NCBI GenBank assembly: GCA_013002105.1 | Contig: JABDKS010000379.1 | Coordinates: 1 to 43,283 of the forward strand | Length of the DNA stretch: 43,283 bases | Direction of reading: 5' to 3' | Origin: Pirellulaceae bacterium | GTDB lineage: Bacteria; Planctomycetota; Planctomycetia; Pirellulales; Pirellulaceae | In this document: positions 1 through 8,910 of the stretch, in pieces | Layout: each line of letters opens with the position of its first letter | Numbering within the stretch: the first letter of the stretch is position 1 | Position numbers and translations under genes: made by a program | The notes under the pieces: model-generated | Database searches by the model: none | The model's input: the letters and a program-made list of their open reading frames with translations, nothing else | What the model was told of the DNA's origin: nothing

Positions 1-12
1 CAGCCGTTGTCT

Positions 13-156
13 GCCCCCACTGTCATCAGGCTCCCAGCGGTTATCTGGCCCCAGCAGTTATCAGGGCCCCAGCAGTTATCAGGGCACCAGCAGTTATCAG
101 GGCACCAGCAGTTAACAGGGCACCAGCAGTTAACAGGGCCCCACGGTCATCAGGCC
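13..156. repeat. 18-bp tandem repeat, about eight copies
   Basis: Eight consecutive 18-bp units lie head to tail; the best-conserved ones (49-138) read CMCCAGCAGTTAWCAGGG and the outer copies are degenerate. The array sits 126 bp past the stop codon of the ABC ATPase gene on the minus strand. Because 18 is a multiple of three it leaves open frames on both strands, giving six-residue peptide repeats. Those frames continue antisense into the ABC gene and show no other protein character, so I read the array as non-coding minisatellite DNA. The rest of 1-281 shows nothing recognisable. Confidence 0.85.
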
Positions 157-281
157 CTGCATCGGTCGATCGGTCACGCGTTTTCGAGCCGATGCACGTC
201 CGAAGCGTCCAGCGAGCTCGGCCGGCTGCAGCCGCGAAATAGGCCCCATCAGACCCATTGCCGGACGTTGTCTCCGTCGGC

Positions 282-950
282 TCAGACCAGCTTTCCGTCG
301 ACCAATTCCATTCTCCGAGCCATCGCACCGGCCAGGGCGTCGCTGTGCGTCACGGTGATCAAGATGGATCCGGATGACTGCTGCAGCCGCAACAAGAGCT
401 CGGTCACGGAGTCGGCGGTTTTGCGATCGAGGTTGCCTGTCGGCTCGTCGGCCAGGATCACGGCGGGCTGCATCAATAATGCCCGCGCGATGGCGACCCG
501 CTCCCGCTCGCCACCAGAAAGTTCGCTGGGCAGATGGCCGATTCGGTCAGACAAGCCAACCGAGCTGAGCAGATCACGGGCCCGGTTCAGTTGCTCGCCG
601 CTGGGCGAGCCGATCGCCAGTGTCGGCACCAAAACGTTTTCGACCACCGTCAGCTGTGGCAACAAATGGTGGTCCTGAAAAATGAAGCCAACCTGGCTGC
701 CACGAAAAGCCGCGAGTTTGCTTTCGTTGAGCGTAAAGGGGTCCGTGCCATCGATTTTGACCGTGCCGCTGTCGGGCTGGTCCAGCGTACCGATGATTTG
801 CAGCAGCGTGCTTTTTCCGCTGCCGCTGGGTCCCACGACGGCGACCGAGTCTCCGCCGTTTAGATGCAATGAGACATCCTTGAGAACCTGCAACGGTTCA
901 CCAGCGGTGGGATACGACTTCGCAACGTGGTCAACTTTCAATTCGGCCAT
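282..950 (-). CDS. LolD/MacB-type ABC transporter ATP-binding protein
   Basis: A 222-aa ATPase subunit of the lipoprotein-export/MacB (LolD, FtsE) type, which normally pairs with an FtsX-like permease in the inner membrane. Visible motifs are the Walker A GPSGSGKS (residues 40-47), a Q-loop in FIFQDHHLLPQ, the signature LSGGERERVAIARAL, Walker B VILADEPTG with NLD after it, and the H-loop THSD. The sequence is full length for the family. I chose the ATG at 948-950 (MAELKVDHV) over an in-frame TTG at 974, because family members begin here. No permease gene is adjacent inside the window; it may lie beyond the left edge. The exact substrate cannot be told from the ATPase alone. Confidence 0.9.
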   Translation of the reverse strand: MAELKVDHVAKSYPTAGEPLQVLKDVSLHLNGGDSVAVVGPSGSGKSTLLQIIGTLDQPDSGTVKIDGTDPFTLNESKLAAFRGSQVGFIFQDHHLLPQLTVVENVLVPTLAIGSPSGEQLNRARDLLSSVGLSDRIGHLPSELSGGERERVAIARALLMQPAVILADEPTGNLDRKTADSVTELLLRLQQSSGSILITVTHSDALAGAMARRMELVDGKLV

Positions 951-1061
951 GGGTTGTCCGGCGATCGGCACCAATCCTCAGTAACGCGGTGAATCAATAG
1001 GCGGGTCCTGGGCAAAGCATACCGGCACAAGCCCGTTCGTGGGACCATCACCCTAATCTCG

Positions 1062-3296
1062 TTACGATTCCAACGTCATCCCACCGGCGCTGTCGACCAA
1101 AATGACCCGTGGTAGGTCGCCAGCCAGTTCTTCCATCCGTCGGTACAGTTCCAATTCGTCGCCTTCATCGGGCGTTCGGAACCCCAGTAGCACAAGCGAA
1201 GCGTTGCGGGACGCAAATTGAATGGTGTCGCTGGGACTTTGATCCGACACGATCACCTCGGCGTCGAAACTGATCCGTGCCGCAGCCCCCAAGTCGATCA
1301 AATGTTGACGAACCTCTTCGCGAGCTTCTTCTTTGTCGACTACACGGAGCACGCGAATCGGATTTTCACGCCAGCCCGGGTTGCGGTGCAGCAAGTGTGC
1401 CAACAGCAACATCAACGCGCCGTTGTCCATACCCCGCCACCACACGTCGATCGTCCCTTCGGGTACCAACCAATAATCTTCGCTCGTCGTTTCTTCGCTG
1501 GTTTCTTCTCGTTGTGATAAGAACCGGGCGGCCAGGACACTGCGATTCATCCGAGCGATCAATCGAATGTTAGCTCCGAAAGCCTCGGCCTTGGATTCGT
1601 CGCGTGGCCATCCCAGCAAAACCGTATTGGGACGTAGTCCACCGATGCCGTGACACTGCATGAGCGTCTCGACTCCGCCGGAAAAGTATTCGTTGCAAGT
1701 CACCGCGGGGAAGGCCTCGAGTTTTTCTTTGGCGATGAAGGTACGCAACGTCTTTTCGTACTGCTCGCGGCGCTCGGCGTGGTCTTCCAAATCCCCGCTG
1801 ACGACGTGAGCCATCGTCAAGATTCCGTGTCCGGCCGTCAGCCAGTGCCCATAGATGGGGATGTGGGGACGGGTCCAGCCGGTGCCGCTGAGCGCCATCA
1901 CAATGGGGCGCCAATTCTTGGAGTGATAAACTTCTCCTTCGAGTTTCAGCAGCGACTTGCGAGCACGCTCAAAAATCACGCCGCTTTGCAGGTCACCCCA
2001 TCGTGATTCGATCTCCCGATAACGGATGAACCAATGCAGCGCGGCAATCACAACGATCGAAATTGTCGCCCAGATCCAATTGACCAGGAACATGACGGCC
2101 ACGCACCCGATTGCACCGGCGAGCGATGTGAGCCAGTGGCAATAGCGGAACGTCGGGCGGTAGCTGGGGTTCTTGGTGACCGCCTCGTAAAACGTGGCCA
2201 GATTCAGCAGACCGTACGTGATCATAAAAAACATCGTGATGATCGGTGCAATGGCATTCAGATCACCCACCACGATACAAACTTGAGCGATCGCAAAACT
2301 CAGCACGGTGGCGCGCCGCGGTTCGTTGGTCAGTCCACTACCAGCGGCAAAAAAATTCAGCGACTTGAAAACTTCGTCTCGGGCAAAGGCCTGCAAAATC
2401 CGTGGCGCTCCCATCATGCTGCCCAACGCTGACGACAATGTGGCGGCAAAGACTCCGGCGGTGATCAGGACGGGCCAAGTCGCGATGTCGCGGATGATCA
2501 TCGTATTGGCGACCAGTTCCTCACCTGGACGGGCGCAGGCCAACAAGACCGCCATCGACAGGTAAACCAAGCCGGTCACGATTACTGCCAGCAGAGTTCC
2601 ACTGGGGATCGATCGCGAGGGTTTGGCCAAATCGCCCGACATATTCGCCCCAGCCATGATCCCGGTGACGGCAGGAAAGAAGAGCGCGAACATGGTAAAC
2701 GTGTTCTCGCCTTCGCTAAATCGCGGCCACAGATTTTCTTGCAAATACTCAGGGTGAAAATCCGTGATCGCACCGGTGTAGAACGAGACGAGCGAAGCTG
2801 CCAAGATCGCCAGGATGAAATACTGAACTCGAATGGTCCAACCGGCACCGATGTAGACGCACAGAAACGTCGCTAGATTGACCAGGCTGGCGATCGCCAC
2901 GAAGTGGCTGCCCAACGTTGGGAACGTGCCCGTCAGTGCCTCGGTAAACCCGATCACGTACAGCGCGACCGAGATCGCTTGAGCCGAGAAGAACAGCACA
3001 CCGATCGCGCCGCCGAATTCCACCCCCAACGACCGGCTGATTAGATAATAGGCACCGCCACCTTTGACGCGAGTGTTGGTCGCAATGGCGGATAATGACA
3101 AAGTGGTTAGCGTTGTGATCGTCTTGGCAACCAACACAATCACAATCGCCATCATCATGCCGCTTTGTCCGACGACTTGGCCGAATCGCAGGAACATGAT
3201 CACGCCCAAGATCGTCAACGTGCAGGGCGTGAAAACACCCCCGAACGTTCCAAATTTGGTCGCCGGCTTATCGCCGTTGGATACTTTATTGCTCAA
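1062..3296 (-). CDS. SLC12-like cation-chloride cotransporter / APC-superfamily permease
   Basis: A 744-aa inner-membrane transporter. Residues about 15-430 form roughly twelve hydrophobic segments, opening with KFGTFGGVFTPCTLTILGV and followed by the KGGGAYYLISRSLG stretch typical of the cation-chloride cotransporter (SLC12) branch of the APC superfamily. Residues about 440-744 are a hydrophilic cytosolic tail that ends in a SLC12-like/Usp-like alpha-beta region (ASLVLLGFRTP). The start must be TTG at 3294-3296: an in-frame TAA lies two codons upstream and the next Met is already inside the first membrane helix. A universal stress protein gene lies upstream on the same strand, suggesting a transporter plus nucleotide-sensor unit. 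The transported ion cannot be fixed from sequence. Confidence 0.85.
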   Translation of the reverse strand: MSNKVSNGDKPATKFGTFGGVFTPCTLTILGVIMFLRFGQVVGQSGMMMAIVIVLVAKTITTLTTLSLSAIATNTRVKGGGAYYLISRSLGVEFGGAIGVLFFSAQAISVALYVIGFTEALTGTFPTLGSHFVAIASLVNLATFLCVYIGAGWTIRVQYFILAILAASLVSFYTGAITDFHPEYLQENLWPRFSEGENTFTMFALFFPAVTGIMAGANMSGDLAKPSRSIPSGTLLAVIVTGLVYLSMAVLLACARPGEELVANTMIIRDIATWPVLITAGVFAATLSSALGSMMGAPRILQAFARDEVFKSLNFFAAGSGLTNEPRRATVLSFAIAQVCIVVGDLNAIAPIITMFFMITYGLLNLATFYEAVTKNPSYRPTFRYCHWLTSLAGAIGCVAVMFLVNWIWATISIVVIAALHWFIRYREIESRWGDLQSGVIFERARKSLLKLEGEVYHSKNWRPIVMALSGTGWTRPHIPIYGHWLTAGHGILTMAHVVSGDLEDHAERREQYEKTLRTFIAKEKLEAFPAVTCNEYFSGGVETLMQCHGIGGLRPNTVLLGWPRDESKAEAFGANIRLIARMNRSVLAARFLSQREETSEETTSEDYWLVPEGTIDVWWRGMDNGALMLLLAHLLHRNPGWRENPIRVLRVVDKEEAREEVRQHLIDLGAAARISFDAEVIVSDQSPSDTIQFASRNASLVLLGFRTPDEGDELELYRRMEELAGDLPRVILVDSAGGMTLES

Positions 3297-3305
3297 AAAT
3301 TACCG

Positions 3306-3515
3306 TCAAGGTTCAAGATGTTTTTGTACGGGAATCTGTACGGGAATTTGCACGGTGCAAGACCAACCGATGAAAATCCACGCTGGCGGCAACGCCATCG
3401 ATATCGCGCAGATCATACCGCACGCGATGCACAGGCGTAGTCCACTGAAACGCCCAAAAACACGCCCCGGTGTGGTAGAACCAGAGGATCCCGGCCGTGT
3501 GATGGCGGTTGCCAT
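3306..3515 (-). CDS. Doubtful small membrane-protein ORF
   Basis: A possible 69-aa reading frame between the Usp gene and the SLC12-like permease gene, all on the minus strand. It has an ATG start, a basic/serine-rich N-terminus, one hydrophobic stretch (LRLCIACGMICAISMALPPA) and a C-terminal VQIPVQIPVQ repeat generated by a short duplicated DNA segment near 3327-3357. An overlapping frame (3313-3549) competes for the same DNA and neither has a clear ribosome-binding site. I do not recognise a family; it may be untranslated spacer. Confidence 0.2.
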   Translation of the reverse strand: MATAITRPGSSGSTTPGRVFGRFSGLRLCIACGMICAISMALPPAWIFIGWSCTVQIPVQIPVQKHLEP

Positions 3516-3533
3516 GCAGAAGCCACGCGGATG

Positions 3534-3908
3534 CTATTCGCCATAACAATGGGGAACGACCAGAACCGGTGTATCACAGCGCTCCATGACATCTGCACTG
3601 AGCCAGCTTTTGACAAGCGTTCCTTTGCTGGCCCCCATCACAATCATGTCCGCGCCGGTACTGTCGGCTGCATCGATGATGGCTTGGACCACGTCACCGC
3701 TACCGATTTTAGTTTCCACGGCGATACCTGCTTGCGTGGCCGCACCGACAAGCACGTTGCAGGCCCGGTGTCCGTCCTGCTCCTGTTCATCTCCGCGCAG
3801 GATATGCATGGCAACTAAATCAGCGTTCAGTTTTTTTGCCGTACGGATCACGTAGTCGGCGATCTCGGCGGCGGCTTCTTTTCCAGCGGTCGGGACAAGA
3901 ATTTTCAT
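3534..3908 (-). CDS. Universal stress protein (UspA family), single domain
   Basis: A 124-aa single-domain Usp. It begins MKILVPTAGKEAAAE, has the beta-strand LVAMHILRG, and ends with the nucleotide-binding signature region DMIVMGASKGTLVKSWLSADVMERCDTPVLVVPH. The glycine pattern G-x2-G of ATP-binding Usps appears here only as GASKG, so ATP binding is plausible but not certain. The frame stays open for about 120 codons upstream. The ATG at 3906-3908 is preferred because AAAGGTGG lies a few bases before it and the upstream peptide is low complexity. It is upstream of and co-oriented with the SLC12-like transporter gene (237-bp gap), so it may modulate that permease. Confidence 0.88.
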   Translation of the reverse strand: MKILVPTAGKEAAAEIADYVIRTAKKLNADLVAMHILRGDEQEQDGHRACNVLVGAATQAGIAVETKIGSGDVVQAIIDAADSTGADMIVMGASKGTLVKSWLSADVMERCDTPVLVVPHCYGE

Positions 3909-4360
3909 GAGCGTCCACCTTTCGTTCAAAGAGTCCGTTGCCGCGTCGATTGACCATGCCGCACGTCGCGTTAGAAACCGGGGTGTGAAGTGTAACAGCA
4001 TCGGCGAAGCGAACGCTGTGCCACAACATGCGGGATGTCGATGCGAGAGTGCCGACAACGGATAATTCGGCGATTTCCTGGGCCCAGCTTTCCAACGACA
4101 GATGGAAGCGGCAATCATCATTGGAAAACAACTTACCACCACTGTCAAAAAGAGCCCCACTCGGCTGCGACGGGCCACGGACGTCCACCGATGCGGCCGG
4201 CAGGGCGTACAGCCGTTGGCGCGTTTTTTTGTCGCGCGGGTTGATTTAGGAGAGCGACTTGAGCCGCAAGTCACGCAATGAAGCGATGCAATGTAAATTC
4301 ACTCTCCCTCAGGGAGAGTAAAGACAATTGCGACACCCGCGCAACATCCATCTGGGTGCG
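3909..4360. other. Intergenic region, 452 bp
   Basis: The stretch separates the Usp start from the end of the MscS-type channel gene. It should carry the Usp promoter and holds the hairpin at 4301-4319. The open frame that crosses it has no protein-like composition. I see no other structure. Confidence 0.6.
4301..4319 (-). terminator. Perfect 8-bp stem-loop after the MscS-type gene
   Basis: ACTCTCCC, a 3-nt loop TCA, then GGGAGAGT form a perfect hairpin 42 bp past the stop of the minus-strand channel gene. Only a short T-rich stretch follows on the minus strand, so it is a candidate rather than a textbook intrinsic terminator. Confidence 0.5.
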
Positions 4361-7300
4361 TTAAGCCGCTGACCGCGCGTCGGTCTGCGCGTCGGGTTGC
4401 CCGGCGAGTTGCTCGATCAGTCGCTCTGGCTTGACGTGCAGATCCAGTTGTGGGAACGCAATTTGAATACCCGCTTTGCCAAACTCGTTTGCGATGGCAT
4501 TGTTTAATTCGTTGACCACATCGACATAGACGCTGCGTTGTGGAATGAACACCATCAATTGGACGTTCAAAGTGCTGTCCCCAAAACTTTTGAACAGAGT
4601 GTTCGGTGGCGGTTCGTCCAAGACAAACGGACAGGCCGCCGCGATCCGCAGCAGAATCTCACGGACTTTGGTGACATCCGTGCCGTAGGCAACGCCCACG
4701 GGCAAAACGACGCGGCTGATCGGATCGCTGAGCGTCCAGTTGATCACGTTGTCTGTGATGAATTTTTTGTTCGGGACGATCAATTCGCGACGATCGTAAT
4801 CGGTCACCGTCGTCGCTCGCATTTGCATTTTGGTGACGGTGCCGGTGACATCGCCTACCGAGACGATGTCGCCCACACGAATGGGTCGTTCGACCAGGAT
4901 GATCAGACCGCTGACCAGGTTCGCAAAGATCTCTTGCAATCCAAACCCGAGCCCGACCGTCATCGCCGCGGCCAACCATTGGACGCTGCCCCAGGAGAGT
5001 CGAATCACGGCACAGGCGAGCAACATTCCCGCAACCGTAACGATATAGCGAGCGATGATCGCAACCGCCTGACGACCACCAGCCTGCATCGGTAGGTGTT
5101 CCAGTACGATCAATTCCAACACACCGGGAATGCGCCGACCGATCATCAATGTAGAAAGGCATATCAGTAGTGCCACGAACACGTCGGTCAATGTGGTCGG
5201 GACACTTTGATCGACAAAGCGAATCGATTCGCTACCGTCGGTTCTGACAAACGTCTCAGCGATCGGTTCAATATTTTGCCAAAGGACGACGTGATCAAAT
5301 ACGCGCAGCGCCGGCAGGGTTTCGGACCAGATGAACCAGCCGCCCACAATCAGCAAGATCCAGCATGCGTGCCGCAGTAGTTCACGCACTTCGTCATCGA
5401 CGGCAGGTTGGGTCGCGGCATCATTGCCGACACTTTGCTTGAACACCACTCCTTCGATCACGGTCGATGCATTGTTCTCCAGCGGTAAATCGGAGGTTTC
5501 CAGTTGTGCTGCCAGTTCCGCGTCGCGTAGAGCACGGTTGTAGCTGAGGACGTGCAGCCAACACAGTGCCAGCGAATACAAGATGATAATTCCGACCAAA
5601 GCGGCACCCGATTCTGCTAAATGCCCCGAAAGTTGATAGGCCGAAAAGTGGTAACCGATCATCGACAGGATCACAAAGGCAAGTGGAGCGGCTGTCAGCG
5701 TTGCCCAAATACCGTGTCGAGCGCGGGCGACCAGCGAGGTCGGTGAGACTTCACAGAGACTGGTCATCAAGCAGCCTTTGGGCCGCGTCAACCAAGCCAG
5801 TTGCACGCCCAGCAACGTCAGCAAAGCGATGAACAATACCCGCTGCAAGCTTTGCATCGCGTCGACTTCGCCGAACTGGGTCAGTTGCAGCAACGCAAAT
5901 AATGGCGTGCCGGCCAGTGTGGTCAATTCCAACGTGCTGCGTACTTTTGCAGTCGCCTTGGCGGGCCACCCAAAAACCCGTTCGCCGACCGCGTCACGTC
6001 GGCACAATTCACGAATCAGTTCGCAGCCCCACAGGAACGCGACGCTGGTGATCAGCGCGTTGCCGACATTTTCGGTCCAACTGGCTGTTTCGCCGGCGAT
6101 CCGTAATCGGTAGCCGATGGCAAGCAGTACCGCGGGCCAACGAGCCGATAACAACAACGAAATCGAAAATGCGACCAAGTAACGCCCAAAGTGACTCGGT
6201 TGACCGGCAGGGGGTGGCTCCGAAAAGGCTCGCTGGGATGCGTGCAATCGTACGCGAAAGATCATCAAAAGTATCAACGTCGCCAGCAGCCCCAGACCGA
6301 CGGCTGGACGTTTCAGCAGCGCTAAGCCGCCAACCTGCACCACTTCCTGCCAACGGGCCGGCGCAAGCATCGTCTTCAACCCGTCGCCGGCATCGTGAAA
6401 ATCTCGCAGCGCGATGGCATTGGTACTGCGGATCCACAGCACACGTTGGTTCAAGTACTGGCGAAAATCGGTTACCTGCTTTTGAAGTTTCTGATTTGCC
6501 AATTCCAGTTCGTTCAGATCTTGCAGGAACGTGTCCTGATCGGGAATCGCATTATCCAAAAGCGACCGTCGATCTTCCATCAATCGGACAACGATCTTCA
6601 TGACTTGATTGGGGTCAGCATTGGCCAAGGAAGCATCGAGCGACTGGACCATCAGCGTGGCCGCTTCTTCTGGATCGACCACTTCGAGCCGTTGCCGTTT
6701 CCATTGCAGCAACAACAGGTGCGCGTCGGGCATGGTCGACTGCACGTATTCGGCACGATCGGTGAACTCGATCGGACGCGGCAGTTCGCCGCGTTTTTTT
6801 CGCAGCAGCAGCCCGGTCGTCGATGTCGTGCCGGCATGTTCGACGCGGCTGCTGAGGTCTTTGAAGTCTTCGTCCAAGTCCTTGCTTTGCGTTTGCAGTG
6901 ACTTGATGGATGTCGTCAAACGCTGAATTTCGGCAGCGGTCTTGAGTCGCTGTTCGGCGATTTGCGCATTTTCCTCGGCCAGCGACTTCAGTGCCGGGTG
7001 AGCGTCTTCGACAATCCGCCGCGCCAAATCGGCTTGTCGTTTCGATTCTGCTTTGCGCCAATCGTCGATCGCGGTCTGCCAGCGGACCAGCATCTTTTGT
7101 CGGCTCGTCCAGATTCGTTTGGCTAAGTCACGCTGCAGTGGCAACAATTCGCTGGATTCTTCGATGCGGCGGCGTTCAAACTTGCTGGTCACCAATTCTT
7201 GTTCGCGCAGACGCAATCGCGCACGTTGTTCCAGCAATTGCGATCGCGATGCCGGATCAATGACCTTGGTGGCTTCGATTTGTGGTCGCAATTTGGCGAT

Positions 7301-8023
7301 TCGACCTTCGATTTCGACCGTCTCTTTTGCCAGCGCTGTCAGTCGCGACGTGCGGCCTTCCAGTTCCGCCTCGCGATCACGAAACAGTTTTTCGTCCGAT
7401 TCCAATTGCTGACGCAGAGTGGCAAGTTGTCCTTCGAGTTCGGCGACGGTTTTGCCGCTGGGCATGACCTGGAATTCCGCATCCGAAAAATCGGCCAGCG
7501 TCTTGCGTGTCTCCTGCAACTGAGTGGGAAGCTGTTGGACAATCGTTTCCAATTCGTCAAAACGTTTCTTGGCAGCGATCTCGCCGTCAAGCCAGTCGTT
7601 GGCCTTGCGAAGCCGCTCCTTGATTTCCTCGCGCAACTCGTCGGTCAAATCGGTTGCCGCTTCGATTGCGGAGAGCTCTTTGGCGACAGCCTCTTTGCTG
7701 ACGTCGACATTCGGTGTGGTTGCCGCCGCGGATGTTTGCTCACCGGTGAAACTGGCAGGACGCACCTTGGGATCCACTGCGGGCGGATCGAAATCGTCCG
7801 GCAATGCCCAGTTCGATCCGAGCGACGGTTTCGGTTCGCCGTTGGGAATCAACTGTGACTGATCCACCGGCGTTTGAGCATTCGCAGCGTCTGGCAGTGT
7901 GATCACGAACAAGCAGACAGCGAACAACGCGACTAAGCCGCAACGCGGCGTGATGCCACAGGCATCAGCCCGAACAGGGGCCGCTGGACGGTGGCGAAAT
8001 GAATCCAAAATCAATCGAGGCAA
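4361..8023 (-). CDS. Large mechanosensitive channel, MscS superfamily (MscK/MscM-like)
   Basis: A 1220-aa channel thought to release solutes on osmotic downshock. It has an N-terminal signal sequence (hydrophobic core about 29-44, likely cleavage after ANA near 49) and a long periplasmic coiled-coil region (about 120-420) rich in Glu/Arg/Gln. A polytopic block covers about 560-1000. The MscS core runs from about 1016: the pore helix VGLGFGLQEIFANLVSGLI, then the beta domain ERPIRVGDIVSVG and the ELIVPNKKFITDNVINW motif. The size and layout match the MscK/MscM subgroup. The start is TTG at 8021-8023, supported by AGGGA about 8 nt upstream; there is no ATG near the signal peptide. It is divergent from the DedA-like gene. 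Confidence 0.93.
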   Translation of the reverse strand: MPRLILDSFRHRPAAPVRADACGITPRCGLVALFAVCLFVITLPDAANAQTPVDQSQLIPNGEPKPSLGSNWALPDDFDPPAVDPKVRPASFTGEQTSAAATTPNVDVSKEAVAKELSAIEAATDLTDELREEIKERLRKANDWLDGEIAAKKRFDELETIVQQLPTQLQETRKTLADFSDAEFQVMPSGKTVAELEGQLATLRQQLESDEKLFRDREAELEGRTSRLTALAKETVEIEGRIAKLRPQIEATKVIDPASRSQLLEQRARLRLREQELVTSKFERRRIEESSELLPLQRDLAKRIWTSRQKMLVRWQTAIDDWRKAESKRQADLARRIVEDAHPALKSLAEENAQIAEQRLKTAAEIQRLTTSIKSLQTQSKDLDEDFKDLSSRVEHAGTTSTTGLLLRKKRGELPRPIEFTDRAEYVQSTMPDAHLLLLQWKRQRLEVVDPEEAATLMVQSLDASLANADPNQVMKIVVRLMEDRRSLLDNAIPDQDTFLQDLNELELANQKLQKQVTDFRQYLNQRVLWIRSTNAIALRDFHDAGDGLKTMLAPARWQEVVQVGGLALLKRPAVGLGLLATLILLMIFRVRLHASQRAFSEPPPAGQPSHFGRYLVAFSISLLLSARWPAVLLAIGYRLRIAGETASWTENVGNALITSVAFLWGCELIRELCRRDAVGERVFGWPAKATAKVRSTLELTTLAGTPLFALLQLTQFGEVDAMQSLQRVLFIALLTLLGVQLAWLTRPKGCLMTSLCEVSPTSLVARARHGIWATLTAAPLAFVILSMIGYHFSAYQLSGHLAESGAALVGIIILYSLALCWLHVLSYNRALRDAELAAQLETSDLPLENNASTVIEGVVFKQSVGNDAATQPAVDDEVRELLRHACWILLIVGGWFIWSETLPALRVFDHVVLWQNIEPIAETFVRTDGSESIRFVDQSVPTTLTDVFVALLICLSTLMIGRRIPGVLELIVLEHLPMQAGGRQAVAIIARYIVTVAGMLLACAVIRLSWGSVQWLAAAMTVGLGFGLQEIFANLVSGLIILVERPIRVGDIVSVGDVTGTVTKMQMRATTVTDYDRRELIVPNKKFITDNVINWTLSDPISRVVLPVGVAYGTDVTKVREILLRIAAACPFVLDEPPPNTLFKSFGDSTLNVQLMVFIPQRSVYVDVVNELNNAIANEFGKAGIQIAFPQLDLHVKPERLIEQLAGQPDAQTDARSAA

Positions 8024-8209
8024 CGGAGTATTCCCTGGTGTTCAACTGGCAGCACAACTGGCAGCAATAGCCAACCCCATTTGAAGCCGTCAAGGTTCAT
8101 GTGGGCCGATTGTCTGCGGCTGTGAAACAGAGCTGAAAAGGACAGCGAAACAGCAGCCGTGAAACTGAAAAACACTGACACGCCCTGCTCAATCGGATAC
8201 TTTGATCAG

Positions 8210-8851
8210 ATGCGAGAACTTTTTCGCACTTTGCCGCTGATGTGTGCGGTGCTGTTGATCCCGATCTTGCCGTTTCTGTTTTTTGGCGGGCAAGTCGACG
8301 ATTGGCTGCGCGGTCTGGCCGAGGATCCCCCTGCCCCGACGGCGACCTTTGCATTGATCGTTGGGCTTTTGGCGACCGACATTTTGTTGCCCATTCCATC
8401 GAGCGTGATTAGCACGCTGAGTGGTTGGCAGTTGGGCTGGTTCTGGGGGACGGTTGCGACCTGGGTCGGAATGAACCTGGGTGCGGTGATTGGATTTGCC
8501 CTCGCGCGGCGATACGGCCAACCGTTCGCTGCCTGGTTCTCCAAGCCTGGAGACTTGGAGCGAATGATGCAAATCAGTGATCGCTACGGTCCGACGGTCT
8601 TGGTGTTAACGCGAGCGATGCCTGTGTTTGCCGAAGCGAGCGTGCTGATCGCGGGAATTCATCAGCTCTCTTGGCGGCGATTTATACCCGCGATCGCGCT
8701 CAGCAATCTGGGGATCGCGATTGCGTACAGCGTGTTTGGCGATTTCGCTCAGCGGCACCAATGGTTGCCGCTGGCACTGGGCGTATCGATCGCCGTGCCC
8801 GTCTTGGTGGCCGCCATCGCCAAACGCTATCTACCGCAACAACCCAAGTAG
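8210..8851 (+). CDS. DedA/VTT-domain (TVP38/TMEM64-like) membrane protein
   Basis: A 213-aa polytopic inner-membrane protein of the VTT (SNARE-associated/DedA) family, members of which act in phospholipid or undecaprenyl-phosphate translocation and membrane homeostasis. Visible hallmarks are the re-entrant-loop region GTVATWVGMNLGAVIGFALARRYG and the downstream LTRAMPVFAEASVLIAGIHQLSWRRF, with the conserved Arg-x-x-Pro pattern. A GTG at 8159 is an alternative start giving 17 more residues; I prefer the ATG at 8210 because it leads directly into the first amphipathic/hydrophobic segment. It is divergent from the MscS-type gene and convergent with the next operon. The lipid substrate is unknown. 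Confidence 0.85.
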   Translation: MRELFRTLPLMCAVLLIPILPFLFFGGQVDDWLRGLAEDPPAPTATFALIVGLLATDILLPIPSSVISTLSGWQLGWFWGTVATWVGMNLGAVIGFALARRYGQPFAAWFSKPGDLERMMQISDRYGPTVLVLTRAMPVFAEASVLIAGIHQLSWRRFIPAIALSNLGIAIAYSVFGDFAQRHQWLPLALGVSIAVPVLVAAIAKRYLPQQPK

Positions 8852-8869
8852 AACGGACTTCAGTCCGTT
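8852..8869. terminator. Palindrome between convergent genes, probable bidirectional terminator
   Basis: AACGGACT, a 2-nt spacer TC, then AGTCCGTT form a perfect 8-bp stem directly after the TAG stop of the DedA-like gene and 41 bp beyond the end of the convergent minus-strand gene. The stop codon sits in a GTAG that resembles the outer ends of the palindromic elements at 13722 and 35971. There is no long T-tract. Confidence 0.5.
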
Positions 8870-8910
8870 ACCGAGCGTTCGCAAATTCAGATCCCCGAAA
8901 TCCCCGCTCC

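Noticed and set aside
13..156. CRISPR array
   Set aside because: The 18-bp units follow one another without unique spacers, and no cas gene is present.
7..678. Open frame on the plus strand across the tandem repeat and the ABC ATPase gene
   Set aside because: It is antisense to a well-supported ABC gene over most of its length, and its N-terminal repeats come from the 18-bp minisatellite.
3909..4274. N-terminal extension of the Usp gene by about 120 codons
   Set aside because: The extension is Arg/Ser/Pro-rich noise, and a good ribosome-binding site supports the internal ATG at 3908.
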